From DATDPY01 sp964395765 (GTDB lineage Bacteria > Bacteroidota > Bacteroidia > Cytophagales > Cyclobacteriaceae), in NCBI GenBank assembly GCA_964395765.1, contig CAYNCU010000034.1:1-24405 (forward strand): 24,405 bases of DNA. The letters are read 5' to 3'. Below, in pieces: positions 1 to 7,443 of the stretch. Both the position numbers and the translations under genes were made by a program. Position 1 is the stretch's first letter; each line of letters opens with the position of its first letter. The notes under the pieces are model-generated. The model did not search any database. It worked only from the letters and a program-made list of their open reading frames with translations, and was not told the origin of the DNA.

Positions 1-37
1 AATAAATCGTTACCCTACGAATGTAAAAAAATATTGC

Positions 38-418
38 CTATTTATCATCATCGGGCTGGTATCGAATACCGCCGAACAGATGTAAATACACTACTCTTGA
101 ATAGCGAAATATAACAGGATGAAGTATCAGGATGGCCGGAATGGAAATACCGGCAAATAGCAGAACCGGGGGATCTTTGAATACCAGGAACATAAATATA
201 CCGACCAGGATCAGGATGAAAACCGTAAAGGCATAGCTCACGTACATGGCTCCTATAAAAAAGCCGGGTTCAATTTCAAATAATTGCCCGCAATAAGGGC
301 AGTTCTTATGCATCTTCCCGAATCTCTTTAAATCGTAATAACGGAACGGGAAAATGTCTCCCTTCCTGCATTTCGGACATTTAGCGGATAAAATGGCATT
401 AATCCTGTTTCTGGGCAT
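38..418 (-). CDS. DUF983 family zinc-ribbon membrane protein
   Basis: Small membrane protein of the DUF983 family, often found beside cytochrome oxidase genes in Bacteroidota and Alphaproteobacteria; its biochemical role is unknown. The N-terminal half has two Cys pairs, CPKC and CPYC, 23 residues apart, which look like a zinc ribbon or rubredoxin-like knuckle. A conserved PGFFIGAMYVSY stretch follows, then two hydrophobic membrane segments. I chose the ATG at 418, giving a protein of about 126 aa that begins MPRNRIN. An upstream in-frame ATG at 445 would add nine basic residues and lengthen the overlap with the preceding gene (which ends at 399) from 20 to 47 nt. It is the last visible gene of the act-cox run, and no terminator hairpin is visible before the left edge. 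Family assignment is confident; an assembly role is inferred only from position. Confidence 0.85.
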   Translation of the reverse strand: MPRNRINAILSAKCPKCRKGDIFPFRYYDLKRFGKMHKNCPYCGQLFEIEPGFFIGAMYVSYAFTVFILILVGIFMFLVFKDPPVLLFAGISIPAILILHPVIFRYSRVVYLHLFGGIRYQPDDDK

Positions 419-659
419 GGATCCGGATCTTGTTCTTTGCCGCATTTTGCTTACTTATGCGAAACCAGAAAAAAGCGATTACGCCGGCCAGTACATAGGG
501 AGTGAAAAACAAATAAAGGATTCCTGTATTAAGGGAGGCGGCAAACTGCACATGTCCCTTGCTGATACTATTCTCAACGGTAGCCCTGCACATGGCACAT
601 TGCGCCCAGGACATTGTGGTCGTAAAAAATAATATAATAATCAGAAACAGTTTTCTCAC
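399..659 (-). CDS. Small secreted CAMC-motif single-pass membrane protein of the cox operon
   Basis: A protein of about 86 aa. It has an N-terminal signal peptide (VRKLF, a hydrophobic core, then SWAQ), a Cys-Ala-Met-Cys motif right after the likely cleavage site, a short polar stretch, one transmembrane segment (about 20 residues from GILYLFF) and a basic tail. I start it at the GTG at 659, 11 nt after the DUF420 stop, because the signal peptide begins there. An ORF start at 731 would add 24 unlikely residues inside the upstream gene. Similar small proteins are often seen near cox genes in Bacteroidota, but I know of no proven function. The two Cys and the Met at the exported N-terminus could bind copper; this is inference. 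Its end overlaps the DUF983 gene. Confidence 0.75.
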   Translation of the reverse strand: MRKLFLIIILFFTTTMSWAQCAMCRATVENSISKGHVQFAASLNTGILYLFFTPYVLAGVIAFFWFRISKQNAAKNKIRIHAQKQD

Positions 660-670
660 GGACCGGATTT

Positions 671-1237
671 TTAATAATAAGGCATGATCATCAGGTAAAC
701 AATAACACCAGTAACCGAAACATATAACCAAATAGGTAATGCAAATCTAACAATTTTTTTATGATGGTGGAATTTCTTGGTCAACGCGAAATAAAAGGCA
801 AATAATACAAACGGAACAACCATAACGGCCATTACAATATGAGAAAACAAAATCAGGAGGTAAATGTTTCGCATATTACCCACTGCCGCTGCCTCCGTAA
901 GATCCAGAAATCCGTCATGGTTGGCATCGCCGTAAATAGCCGGAGGAGTGGCATAATGATAGATTATGTAAGAAACCAGAAACAGTACCCCCATGAAAAA
1001 AGAAGTGGTCATAGCCATCCTGTGCCATCGGATCTTTTTAAATTTTATCAGGATAAAACCGGTAATAAGGAAAAGCGTAGTCATTGCATTGACAGCGGCA
1101 TGAAAGTGCGGGAGGAAGGAAATCCATGCGGCCGCATTGCCTGTCCCGTGATGTGTGAAAAGAAGGAAGGCTACCACCAGGGGGATGATAATGGAAATTA
1201 AGATCAATAATAGGTAAGGTACCTTTTCATTCTTCAT
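671..1237 (-). CDS. DUF420 family membrane protein (YozB/CtaM-like oxidase accessory)
   Basis: A 188-aa protein with about five hydrophobic segments. It has conserved His positions typical of DUF420 (LPHFHAAVNA near 42-51, WHR near 71-73, SHIVMA near 132) and ends in IWLYVSVTGVIVYLMIMPYY, a typical C-terminus for the family. DUF420 proteins such as Bacillus YozB/CtaM are linked to maturation of heme-copper oxidases, which fits the position at the end of a cox operon. Its ATG overlaps the preceding SCO-like gene by 4 nt (ATGA), suggesting translational coupling. Unusually, residues 104-115 between two membrane segments read DANHDGFLDLTE, a complete 12-residue EF-hand calcium-loop pattern. Family call is confident; the metal-sensing idea is inference. 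Confidence 0.85.
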   Translation of the reverse strand: MKNEKVPYLLLILISIIIPLVVAFLLFTHHGTGNAAAWISFLPHFHAAVNAMTTLFLITGFILIKFKKIRWHRMAMTTSFFMGVLFLVSYIIYHYATPPAIYGDANHDGFLDLTEAAAVGNMRNIYLLILFSHIVMAVMVVPFVLFAFYFALTKKFHHHKKIVRFALPIWLYVSVTGVIVYLMIMPYY

Positions 1238-1866
1238 GGTCTTCGATATTCTTCCTTAAGCAAAATTTTTATTTCAACGATCATCCGGTCATATTCATCA
1301 AAACGATCTGCCGGATAATAACCCCGTATCCTGCCTGCCGGATCGACCAATACCCATTCGGAATATAAACTGTCGGCCGGTAAAATTAATCCGCACCTGG
1401 CAAAATGGGAAACATCGTCGGGGGAGCCTTTTAAATAGAGGATGCCTTCCCCTGCTGTTAAATTTTTTTCAATGACAGAATCCGGCAGGTCATTCGGATA
1501 GACGGTAATTGCCTGTAAAGCGGAAGAAGCATGAAAATTATTCAGAACTCTTTTTACATTGGCATTAAATTTCATATGATTTTTCGCCGACAGGGCATCC
1601 GAAACGGAAAGGATTGAATATTTTCCACGCAGAAAAGTGGTATCTGTGAATTGTCCCTTTAAATCCCTGAAAAGGAAATTATTCACCCGGTAGGGTCCCT
1701 GTGGAAAATCACAAGCGGTATCGATTTTATGAACGCCGTTTTGATAATATACCGCCACTGCGTAGTGATTAACACCACAGTATTTCAGGAAAAGAAATAA
1801 AAAAACGGGCAGTAAAAGAACTATAAACAAGATAGCCCGGTTAATGATTTTATTGATCCCTTTCAA
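1234..1866 (-). CDS. SCO1/SenC-like thioredoxin-fold protein lacking the copper-binding Cys pair
   Basis: A 210-aa membrane-anchored protein with one N-terminal hydrophobic helix (about 8-28) and a periplasm-facing domain. The C-terminal block WVLVDPAGRIRGYY followed by a charged helix is typical of SCO family proteins (LVDxxGxIRGYYD), which deliver copper to the CuA site. The region where SCO proteins carry CxxxC (after GKYSILSV, residues 81-95) has no cysteine. The only Cys are at 30, 52 and 158, not arranged as a ligand pair. Copper transfer by the classical mechanism is therefore unlikely, and it may act as a scaffold. The start is a TTG at 1866; no in-frame ATG or GTG lies between it and the upstream stop near 1888. 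It overlaps the DUF420 gene by 4 nt at its 3' end. Confidence 0.75.
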   Translation of the reverse strand: MKGINKIINRAILFIVLLLPVFLFLFLKYCGVNHYAVAVYYQNGVHKIDTACDFPQGPYRVNNFLFRDLKGQFTDTTFLRGKYSILSVSDALSAKNHMKFNANVKRVLNNFHASSALQAITVYPNDLPDSVIEKNLTAGEGILYLKGSPDDVSHFARCGLILPADSLYSEWVLVDPAGRIRGYYPADRFDEYDRMIVEIKILLKEEYRRP

Positions 1867-1914
1867 AAAATATTTTCCATTAAAAATCTACCGGCCTGTA
1901 AGTTACGAAATTTA

Positions 1915-2241
1915 TCAGAATCGCATGTTAAGGACCGCAGCACCTTCCGTCAGCATCATCATGATAAAATAAACGATAAAGAAAAACGGCACCATAATGG
2001 TATAAATCAGGATCTTAACTTCGTATTTCAGATGCATAAATTCCGAAACAATATAAAATGCTTTCACCAGGGTAAGGGTAACAAATACGGCATAAAGAAG
2101 TATACCCCGTGGCACGGCAATCGCCAGAAAGAATTCACAGGAGGTAATAATACCGAGTATTACGGCAATCCGTACCAGTTTCCTTACTTTTTCCTTATTG
2201 ACGGGAAGGGGATGAACCGTTACTTGTTCGCTTGATTCCAT
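1915..2241 (-). CDS. coxD: Cytochrome c oxidase subunit IV (bacterial CoxD/CyoD-like)
   Basis: A 108-aa protein with a polar N-terminus and three transmembrane segments (about 25-44, 47-67 and 76-97). The motif TLVKAFYIVSEFMHLKYE is characteristic of the prokaryotic cytochrome c oxidase subunit IV family, a small structural subunit that stabilises the heme-copper oxidase. The ATG at 2241 lies 12 nt after the upstream coxC stop. A 48-nt gap separates it from the SCO-like gene, one of the larger gaps in the operon, with no clear promoter in it. Confidence 0.87.
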   Translation of the reverse strand: MESSEQVTVHPLPVNKEKVRKLVRIAVILGIITSCEFFLAIAVPRGILLYAVFVTLTLVKAFYIVSEFMHLKYEVKILIYTIMVPFFFIVYFIMMMLTEGAAVLNMRF

Positions 2242-2253
2242 ATTTATTTTTTT

Positions 2254-3003
2254 TTAAATCAGGTAATAGAATGTGAAAACAAATACCCAGACCAGGTCAA
2301 CGAAATGCCAGTACAATCCCACTTTTTCAATCATTTCATAATGTCCCCTTTTGTCATAGGTGCCCACCACGACATTGAAAAATATTATGACATTCAGTAA
2401 TACACCGCTGAAAACGTGCGTCCCGTGAAAACCCGTAATAAAGAAAAACAGGTCGGCAAAAAGAGGCGGACCGTATTCATTGGCATGAAGGTTGGCGCCA
2501 TGGAAAAGGGTTCCGTCCAGCAGTACCATTCCATGCTCCGTTCCTTCAATAAAATGTGTCCATTCCCATGCCTGGCAGCTTAAAAAGGTAAGACCGCCGA
2601 TAATGGTCCAGAACATCCATTTGGTAACATCTTTCCGGTCCATACGCTGTCCGGCTTCTACCGCCAGCACCATGGTTACCGAGCTTAAGATCAGAACAAA
2701 GGTCATAAATCCGACAAACAATAGCGGCAAGTGAATCCCCTGCAGAAACGGGGCTTCCTCGAATATCTTTTCAGGGATCGGCCAGTAACTCTGGGAAGGC
2801 ACAAAGGCGGATGCCGGACCCTGGAAAGCCGGGTAACTGTAACGCAGGAATCCATAGGTTATCAGCAGGCCGGAAAAAGTAAAGGCATCTGATAACAGGA
2901 AAAACCACATCATTAGTTTTCCATAGCTCACATTGAAAGGAGATACCCCTCCCCGCCAGGGGCTTGAATGTTTGACATCTTTTTCGATTGCTGTTACTGC
3001 CAT
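2254..3003 (-). CDS. coxC: Cytochrome c oxidase subunit III (second, longer copy)
   Basis: A 249-aa polytopic membrane protein of the subunit III family, which binds next to subunit I and supports stable turnover by the D proton channel. Recognisable blocks include KLMMWFFLLSDAFTFSGLL in the first helix, WEWTHFIEGTEHG in the middle, and the C-terminal FFFITGFHGTHVFSGV and GLYWHFVDLVWVFVFTFYYL helices, hallmarks of CoxC. The ATG at 3003 lies 11 nt after the stop of another coxC homologue (3015-3602). Tandem coxC-like genes are common in Bacteroidota operons of this type; which copy occupies the canonical subunit III position cannot be told from sequence. Confidence 0.92.
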   Translation of the reverse strand: MAVTAIEKDVKHSSPWRGGVSPFNVSYGKLMMWFFLLSDAFTFSGLLITYGFLRYSYPAFQGPASAFVPSQSYWPIPEKIFEEAPFLQGIHLPLLFVGFMTFVLILSSVTMVLAVEAGQRMDRKDVTKWMFWTIIGGLTFLSCQAWEWTHFIEGTEHGMVLLDGTLFHGANLHANEYGPPLFADLFFFITGFHGTHVFSGVLLNVIIFFNVVVGTYDKRGHYEMIEKVGLYWHFVDLVWVFVFTFYYLI

Positions 3004-3014
3004 AACAAGTGATA

Positions 3015-3602
3015 TTAATGATAGATATTAAGAAATATGAATAGATAGATCCAAAGGCCCCCCAGAAAATGCCAGTAAGTAGAACACATTTCCATGGAAA
3101 CCAGGTTCTTTGAATGCACTTTAAACCGGTAAGAAGCGACCAGCATGATCAGCAGGAATATTAATCCACTGACAATATGCAGGCCATGAAGTCCTGTCAG
3201 AATATATAAAAAGGAGCCTGAAGGATTCCCTACCAGGAAAACATCTTCATGGACCAGCTGTACCCAGGAATAGTACTGGCCGGCAAGGAATAGGATTCCA
3301 AGTATAAAAGTCGCCGAAAGGAATAATTTGATCCGTTCAAGATTATCCTTTTTGGCGGCCCGGTAAGCCATTTGCATCGTCACGCTGCTCAGCACGATGA
3401 TTCCCGAAGTAAGCCAGAATACAGAAGGCAATTTGAACTTTAACCAGTTGCCATCTCCCTGGCGGACTATATAAGCGCTGGTGAGGCCGGCAAATAACAT
3501 CACAATGGCAACGATGAAAAGCCATACTATAAATTTCCGCGGGTTAACGGAACGCGTAGGATTCGGCTCCCTGATAATTTCAACGTGTTCCAGAGTACTC
3601 AT
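3015..3602 (-). CDS. coxC: Cytochrome c oxidase subunit III homologue (first, shorter copy)
   Basis: A 195-aa protein with five predicted membrane segments and the short-form subunit III signature: MLFAGLTSAYIVRQGDG in the first helix, AGQYYSWVQLV in the middle, and FLYILTGLHGLHIVSG and STYWHFLGGLWIYLFIFL at the end. It lacks the two extra N-terminal helices of mitochondrial-type subunit III. The ATG at 3602 overlaps the ctaB stop by 4 nt (ATGA). It probably occupies the oxidase complex with its longer paralogue (2254-3003), or one of the two has a structural role. Confidence 0.92.
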   Translation of the reverse strand: MSTLEHVEIIREPNPTRSVNPRKFIVWLFIVAIVMLFAGLTSAYIVRQGDGNWLKFKLPSVFWLTSGIIVLSSVTMQMAYRAAKKDNLERIKLFLSATFILGILFLAGQYYSWVQLVHEDVFLVGNPSGSFLYILTGLHGLHIVSGLIFLLIMLVASYRFKVHSKNLVSMEMCSTYWHFLGGLWIYLFIFLNIYH

Positions 3603-4495
3603 ATTTTATCAATCAATAAAGCGATCAGAACAACAGGTAAATACAGAAATGAACAATACATGATCTGTAAAGCAGCTTTTCTCGATTTATCCCTAACCAG
3701 TTTAATTGCAGGATAAATGAAAAGCAATCCTGCAATTGTGATTAGGATACAGGAAATAATTCCTGAAATTCCCAAACTGTAGGGGAATAAGCCGGCAGGG
3801 ATCAACAGCATGGCAAATGACAGGATCCATACAGCAGTAAAAACATCCTTTGAGCCATTTCCCGGTAAAAGTTTAAAACCGGCAATTTTATAATCATCGT
3901 CAGCAACCCATGCGATGGCCCAGAAATGAGGAAATTGCCATAAAAACTGGATAAGGAATATGGCAAGGGCGGCAAGGGAAATAGTCCCGGTAGCTGCTGT
4001 CCATCCCAACAAAGGTGGTAAACCGCCTGAGATGGCCCCGATGTAAACCGCCACCGGCCCGACTTTTTTCAATGGAGTATAGATAAATGAATAGATAACA
4101 AAAGAAAGAATAGCCAGGGAAGTGGTGAGCATATTGGCATATTGCGCCAATAAATAAAAACCCGCCGAAAAACATATCATCGCAAACAATAATGCTTCTG
4201 TTACCGTCACCCTGAATGTCGGCAGCGGCCGGTTCATGGTTCTTTTCATCAGCTTGTCAAGATCTTTTTCCAGCACCTGGTTGATGGTCACACCGCTGGA
4301 AGTAATTAAAAATCCTCCCAATGAAAACAACAAAAGTCCGCTCCAGTGAATACTTCCTCTGTTGCCGAGAAGATAGCCCAGCGCAGAAGAAAAGGTAACC
4401 AGGAATGTCAGCCTGAATTTTACCAGTTCAAAATAGGCTTTTGCCCGGGCGGCGACCAAGGTATGAAGCGGATATGTTTCAGCCTTAATGTACAT
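3599..4495 (-). CDS. ctaB: Protoheme IX farnesyltransferase (heme O synthase)
   Basis: A 298-aa UbiA-superfamily prenyltransferase that attaches a farnesyl group to heme B to make heme O, the precursor of heme A. The first Asp-rich motif is clear at residues 72-92 (NQVLEKDLDKLMKRT followed by MNRPLP), and the second conserved loop reads WVADDDYKIAGFKLLPG near 195-211. Eight to nine hydrophobic helices surround them. Its start codon overlaps the ctaA stop by one base (TGATG), so the two steps of heme A synthesis are translationally coupled and lie inside the oxidase operon that needs their product. Confidence 0.95.
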   Translation of the reverse strand: MYIKAETYPLHTLVAARAKAYFELVKFRLTFLVTFSSALGYLLGNRGSIHWSGLLLFSLGGFLITSSGVTINQVLEKDLDKLMKRTMNRPLPTFRVTVTEALLFAMICFSAGFYLLAQYANMLTTSLAILSFVIYSFIYTPLKKVGPVAVYIGAISGGLPPLLGWTAATGTISLAALAIFLIQFLWQFPHFWAIAWVADDDYKIAGFKLLPGNGSKDVFTAVWILSFAMLLIPAGLFPYSLGISGIISCILITIAGLLFIYPAIKLVRDKSRKAALQIMYCSFLYLPVVLIALLIDKI

Positions 4496-5538
4496 CAGAC
4501 TTGAATTGCTTTTTTATGTTGTGAAATAAGGATGATAATGAACTGGATTCCGAATACCAGTATGGCGATCAGCAGGTGCACCGGCTGTATGGCGGCCGGC
4601 AGGCCCGTGTATGCCATGATGGCTCCCAGCATTATTTCAAGAAGGGTAAATCCCAGTAAAACTTTAGCAAAGGTCATCATCGTATGATCTTTAGCCGGAC
4701 TTTTCATAAGATAATAAATAATGATTACCTGGCTTATCAAAACGACCAGTGAAAAGGACCGGTGAATGATAAAGGTTAATCCGGCCCTGGATATCCATAA
4801 GGACCTGGATTGAAAATTCATCGAAGCCGCAATGGTGTCGATGGCTTCCCGGACCTGTGTGCCCAGGGCAACCTGAATACCGAGCAATACGATGGAAACA
4901 ATAAGCAATATTTTGATAACCGGTTGCGGGCTAACGGCAATCCTTTTATCTATATCTTCCTTCCGCGATAAATAAATCAGGTATATCGTGATGGCAACAA
5001 TGACCATCGCCAGTAACATATGTACGGTTACCATCCAGGGAACGAGGTTGGTGGTCACCACAATGGAACCGATCCATCCCTGGAATACCACAAGTACCAG
5101 CAGGGCCAGGGAATAAATAAACAATTTTGGGTTATTCTTCCGTAAGGGAAAAGCGGCTAACAAGTTGAAAATAACACATATGCCAATCAGCGAACCTACC
5201 AGGCGATTAATATATTCGGTCCATGTTTTGTAAACGTTAAAACCGGTTTCGGCATCGATGGCTTTATCATTGCGTATCAGTTCCGCTTTATGTTTAAAGC
5301 CAAGCAAATCAAGGTACCTGGCAAATCGAAGGTTTTTATCATGCCTGTAATCGACGTAATGTTGCTTGTAATCCGGAGGAAGCTGCGCTTCGCTGGTCGG
5401 TGGGATCCAGCTGCCGAAACACTTGGGCCAGTCAGGGCAGCCCATACCGGAACCCGTACTTCTGACGATCCCTCCTACAAGGATCAGGAAGTATATTGCG
5501 ATCAGCGTGATCAGGCTTATTTTCTTATAAAATCTCAG
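4495..5538 (-). CDS. ctaA: Heme A synthase (COX15/CtaA), probable non-canonical start
   Basis: Oxidises heme O to heme A in the membrane for the downstream-encoded oxidase. From the ATG at 5445 the protein would be 316 aa, but that ATG falls inside the conserved block VRSTGSGMGCPDWPKCFG and would remove the first membrane helix. The open frame continues upstream in good homology (residues ISLITLIA, YFLILVGGIV, RSTGSG) to a stop at 5551-5553. No ATG, GTG or TTG lies in between, so I place the start at the CTG at 5538, 4 nt after the coxA stop, giving 347 aa. The loop Cys pair CPDWPKC is at 34/40. Heme-ligand His are at about 172 (VTVHM), 258 (IIHRS) and 320 (QPVHL). The expected first His is Asn in EYINR (108-112). 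The start codon is inference. Confidence 0.85.
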   Translation of the reverse strand: MRFYKKISLITLIAIYFLILVGGIVRSTGSGMGCPDWPKCFGSWIPPTSEAQLPPDYKQHYVDYRHDKNLRFARYLDLLGFKHKAELIRNDKAIDAETGFNVYKTWTEYINRLVGSLIGICVIFNLLAAFPLRKNNPKLFIYSLALLVLVVFQGWIGSIVVTTNLVPWMVTVHMLLAMVIVAITIYLIYLSRKEDIDKRIAVSPQPVIKILLIVSIVLLGIQVALGTQVREAIDTIAASMNFQSRSLWISRAGLTFIIHRSFSLVVLISQVIIIYYLMKSPAKDHTMMTFAKVLLGFTLLEIMLGAIMAYTGLPAAIQPVHLLIAILVFGIQFIIILISQHKKAIQV

Positions 5539-5542
5539 CTTC

Positions 5543-7414
5543 TTATTGTTTTACTTCAATAGGTTTCTCCGGTACATCTTCATCCTTCGCCAGTTCATTT
5601 TCATGGGGAAGATTGGATTCCGGTGTAGCCGAATAGGGTATATATTGCGGTATAAAATCCTCCTTGGCTCCCGGTTTGCTATAATCATAGGGCCACCGGT
5701 ATACCACGGGAATGGCTCCCGGCCAGTTGCCATGCTTCGGATGGAGAGGGGTCGTCCATTCCAGTGTATTGGAACGCCATGGGTTTTGCGGGGCTTTGGG
5801 GCCCCGGAACATGCTGTAGAAAAAATTGAAAAGGAACAGCAATTGTGCGGCGAAAGTAACAAAAGCGGCAATCGTAATAAATGTATTCAGATTGGCAAAA
5901 TGGTTAAAAGCATCAAAATTGGTAAATGAATAATACCGTCTGGGTACCCCGGCAATTCCCATGTAATGCATCGGGAAAAACACCATATAGATACCGACAA
6001 ATGACATCCAGAAATGAATATATCCTAGTTTTTGGTCCATCATCCGGCCGAACATTTTCGGGAACCAGTGATAGACACCGGCGAGCATCCCGAAAAATGC
6101 CGCGCTTCCCATCACAATATGAAAGTGGGCAACCACAAAATAACTGTCATGCAACTGGATATCCAGGGCCGCATTTCCGAGAAAGATCCCTGTCAGCCCC
6201 CCGGAAATAAAGAATGATACCAGACCTATCGAAAATAGCATGGCCGGGGTGAATACGATATTTCCCCTGTAAAGGGTTGCCAGGTAGTTAAATACTTTTA
6301 CGGCACTGGGTACGGCAATAACAAGCGTCATCAGCATGAATACGTCTCCCAGGAAAGGATTCATTCCCGATACGAACATATGATGCGCCCATACCACGAA
6401 AGAAAGAATTGTAATGGCCAGGAGTGACCCTACCATGGCGCGGTAGCCGAAAATAGGTTTTCGAGAATTGGTGGAAATAATTTCCGAGGTGATTCCCAGC
6501 GCCGGCAGAATCACAATATATACTTCCGGGTGGCCGAGGAACCAGAACAGGTGCTGGAAAAGCAGCGGGCTGCCCCCCAGGTTCGGCAATGCCTGTCCGT
6601 TGATATATATGTTGGATAAATAAAAACTTGTTCCGAAACTCCTGTCAAAGACCAGCAACAAAGCAGCGGCAAACAATACCGGGAAAGATAACAAGCCGAC
6701 CACCGCGGTGAAGAAAAACGCCCAGATGGTAAGCGGCATTTTGGAAAATGACATTCCTTTTGTCCTCAGGTTGATGATCGTCGTGATATAATTGATCCCT
6801 CCCATCAGCACTGAGCCGATAAAGAAAACCATGGCTACGAGCCATAATGTCATTCCCATACCTGAACCGGGTATGGCTTGTGGCAAGGCACTCAAGGGCG
6901 GGTAGATCACCCATCCTCCCATGGCGGGACCGGTACTTAAAAACAGGGATATAAACATGATAACACTGGAGACGAAAAAGAACCAGTAGGACAACATGTT
7001 TATAAATCCGGATGCCATATCCCTTGCCCCCACCTGGAGCGGGATCAGGAAATTGCTGAATGTTCCGCTTAAGCCGGCGGTCAGAACGAAGAATACCATA
7101 ATGGTGCCATGCATGGTCACCATGGCAAGATAAAAATCAGGATCAATTTTTCCCTGGCTGGTCAGCCAGTGTCCCAGCAAAGGGCGGAGCCATTCAAGAT
7201 CGGCGTTCGGAAAACCAAGCTGCAACCTGAAAATCAACGAAAATATTCCGCCCATGAAGGCCCAGAACATCCCGGTAAATAAATATTGCTTGGCTATGAT
7301 TTTATGGTCCTGGCTGAATACATATTTGGTAATGAAACTTTGCTTATGCTCATGAACCTCGTGAAGTTCATCACCGTGGAGAACGGTATCTTTAGCTTCG
7401 GCTTGCGTTGACAT
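5543..7414 (-). CDS. coxA: Cytochrome c oxidase subunit I (A-type heme-copper oxidase)
   Basis: A 623-aa catalytic subunit that reduces O2 to water and pumps protons; twelve or more membrane helices. Ligands are visible: H102 (MHGTIM) and H432 for low-spin heme a, H430 (VVAHFH) for heme a3, and H295, H344 and H345 for CuB. Y299 in GHPEVY is the cross-linked tyrosine and E297 the proton-gating glutamate, which together make it type A1. Residues N121, D132 and N139 have the D-channel spacing, and K373 (SAVKVFNY) matches the K-channel lysine. The C-terminal 100 residues form a polar extension with Trp/Pro-rich segments (NPWRSNTLEW) common in Bacteroidota. Its ATG lies 29 nt after the coxB stop. 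No gene for the CuB-inserting factor Cox11/CtaG is visible in the window. Confidence 0.97.
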   Translation of the reverse strand: MSTQAEAKDTVLHGDELHEVHEHKQSFITKYVFSQDHKIIAKQYLFTGMFWAFMGGIFSLIFRLQLGFPNADLEWLRPLLGHWLTSQGKIDPDFYLAMVTMHGTIMVFFVLTAGLSGTFSNFLIPLQVGARDMASGFINMLSYWFFFVSSVIMFISLFLSTGPAMGGWVIYPPLSALPQAIPGSGMGMTLWLVAMVFFIGSVLMGGINYITTIINLRTKGMSFSKMPLTIWAFFFTAVVGLLSFPVLFAAALLLVFDRSFGTSFYLSNIYINGQALPNLGGSPLLFQHLFWFLGHPEVYIVILPALGITSEIISTNSRKPIFGYRAMVGSLLAITILSFVVWAHHMFVSGMNPFLGDVFMLMTLVIAVPSAVKVFNYLATLYRGNIVFTPAMLFSIGLVSFFISGGLTGIFLGNAALDIQLHDSYFVVAHFHIVMGSAAFFGMLAGVYHWFPKMFGRMMDQKLGYIHFWMSFVGIYMVFFPMHYMGIAGVPRRYYSFTNFDAFNHFANLNTFITIAAFVTFAAQLLFLFNFFYSMFRGPKAPQNPWRSNTLEWTTPLHPKHGNWPGAIPVVYRWPYDYSKPGAKEDFIPQYIPYSATPESNLPHENELAKDEDVPEKPIEVKQ

Positions 7415-7443
7415 AGGTTAATTTTATATTAATCGCCAGTGAC

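Noticed and set aside
839..1201. Plus-strand ORF of 120 codons, with a perfect AGGAGG upstream of an internal ATG near 865
   Set aside because: It lies wholly antisense to the DUF420 gene, its protein has no family character, and Shine-Dalgarno sequences are not the norm in this phylum.
1867..1914. Internal promoter before the SCO-like gene
   Set aside because: A TAGATTTT stretch only partly fits the -7 consensus and no TTTG lies at the right spacing.
4495..5553. Heme A synthase as a frameshifted pseudogene
   Set aside because: The reading frame is intact through all expected helices and motifs; only the start codon is unusual.
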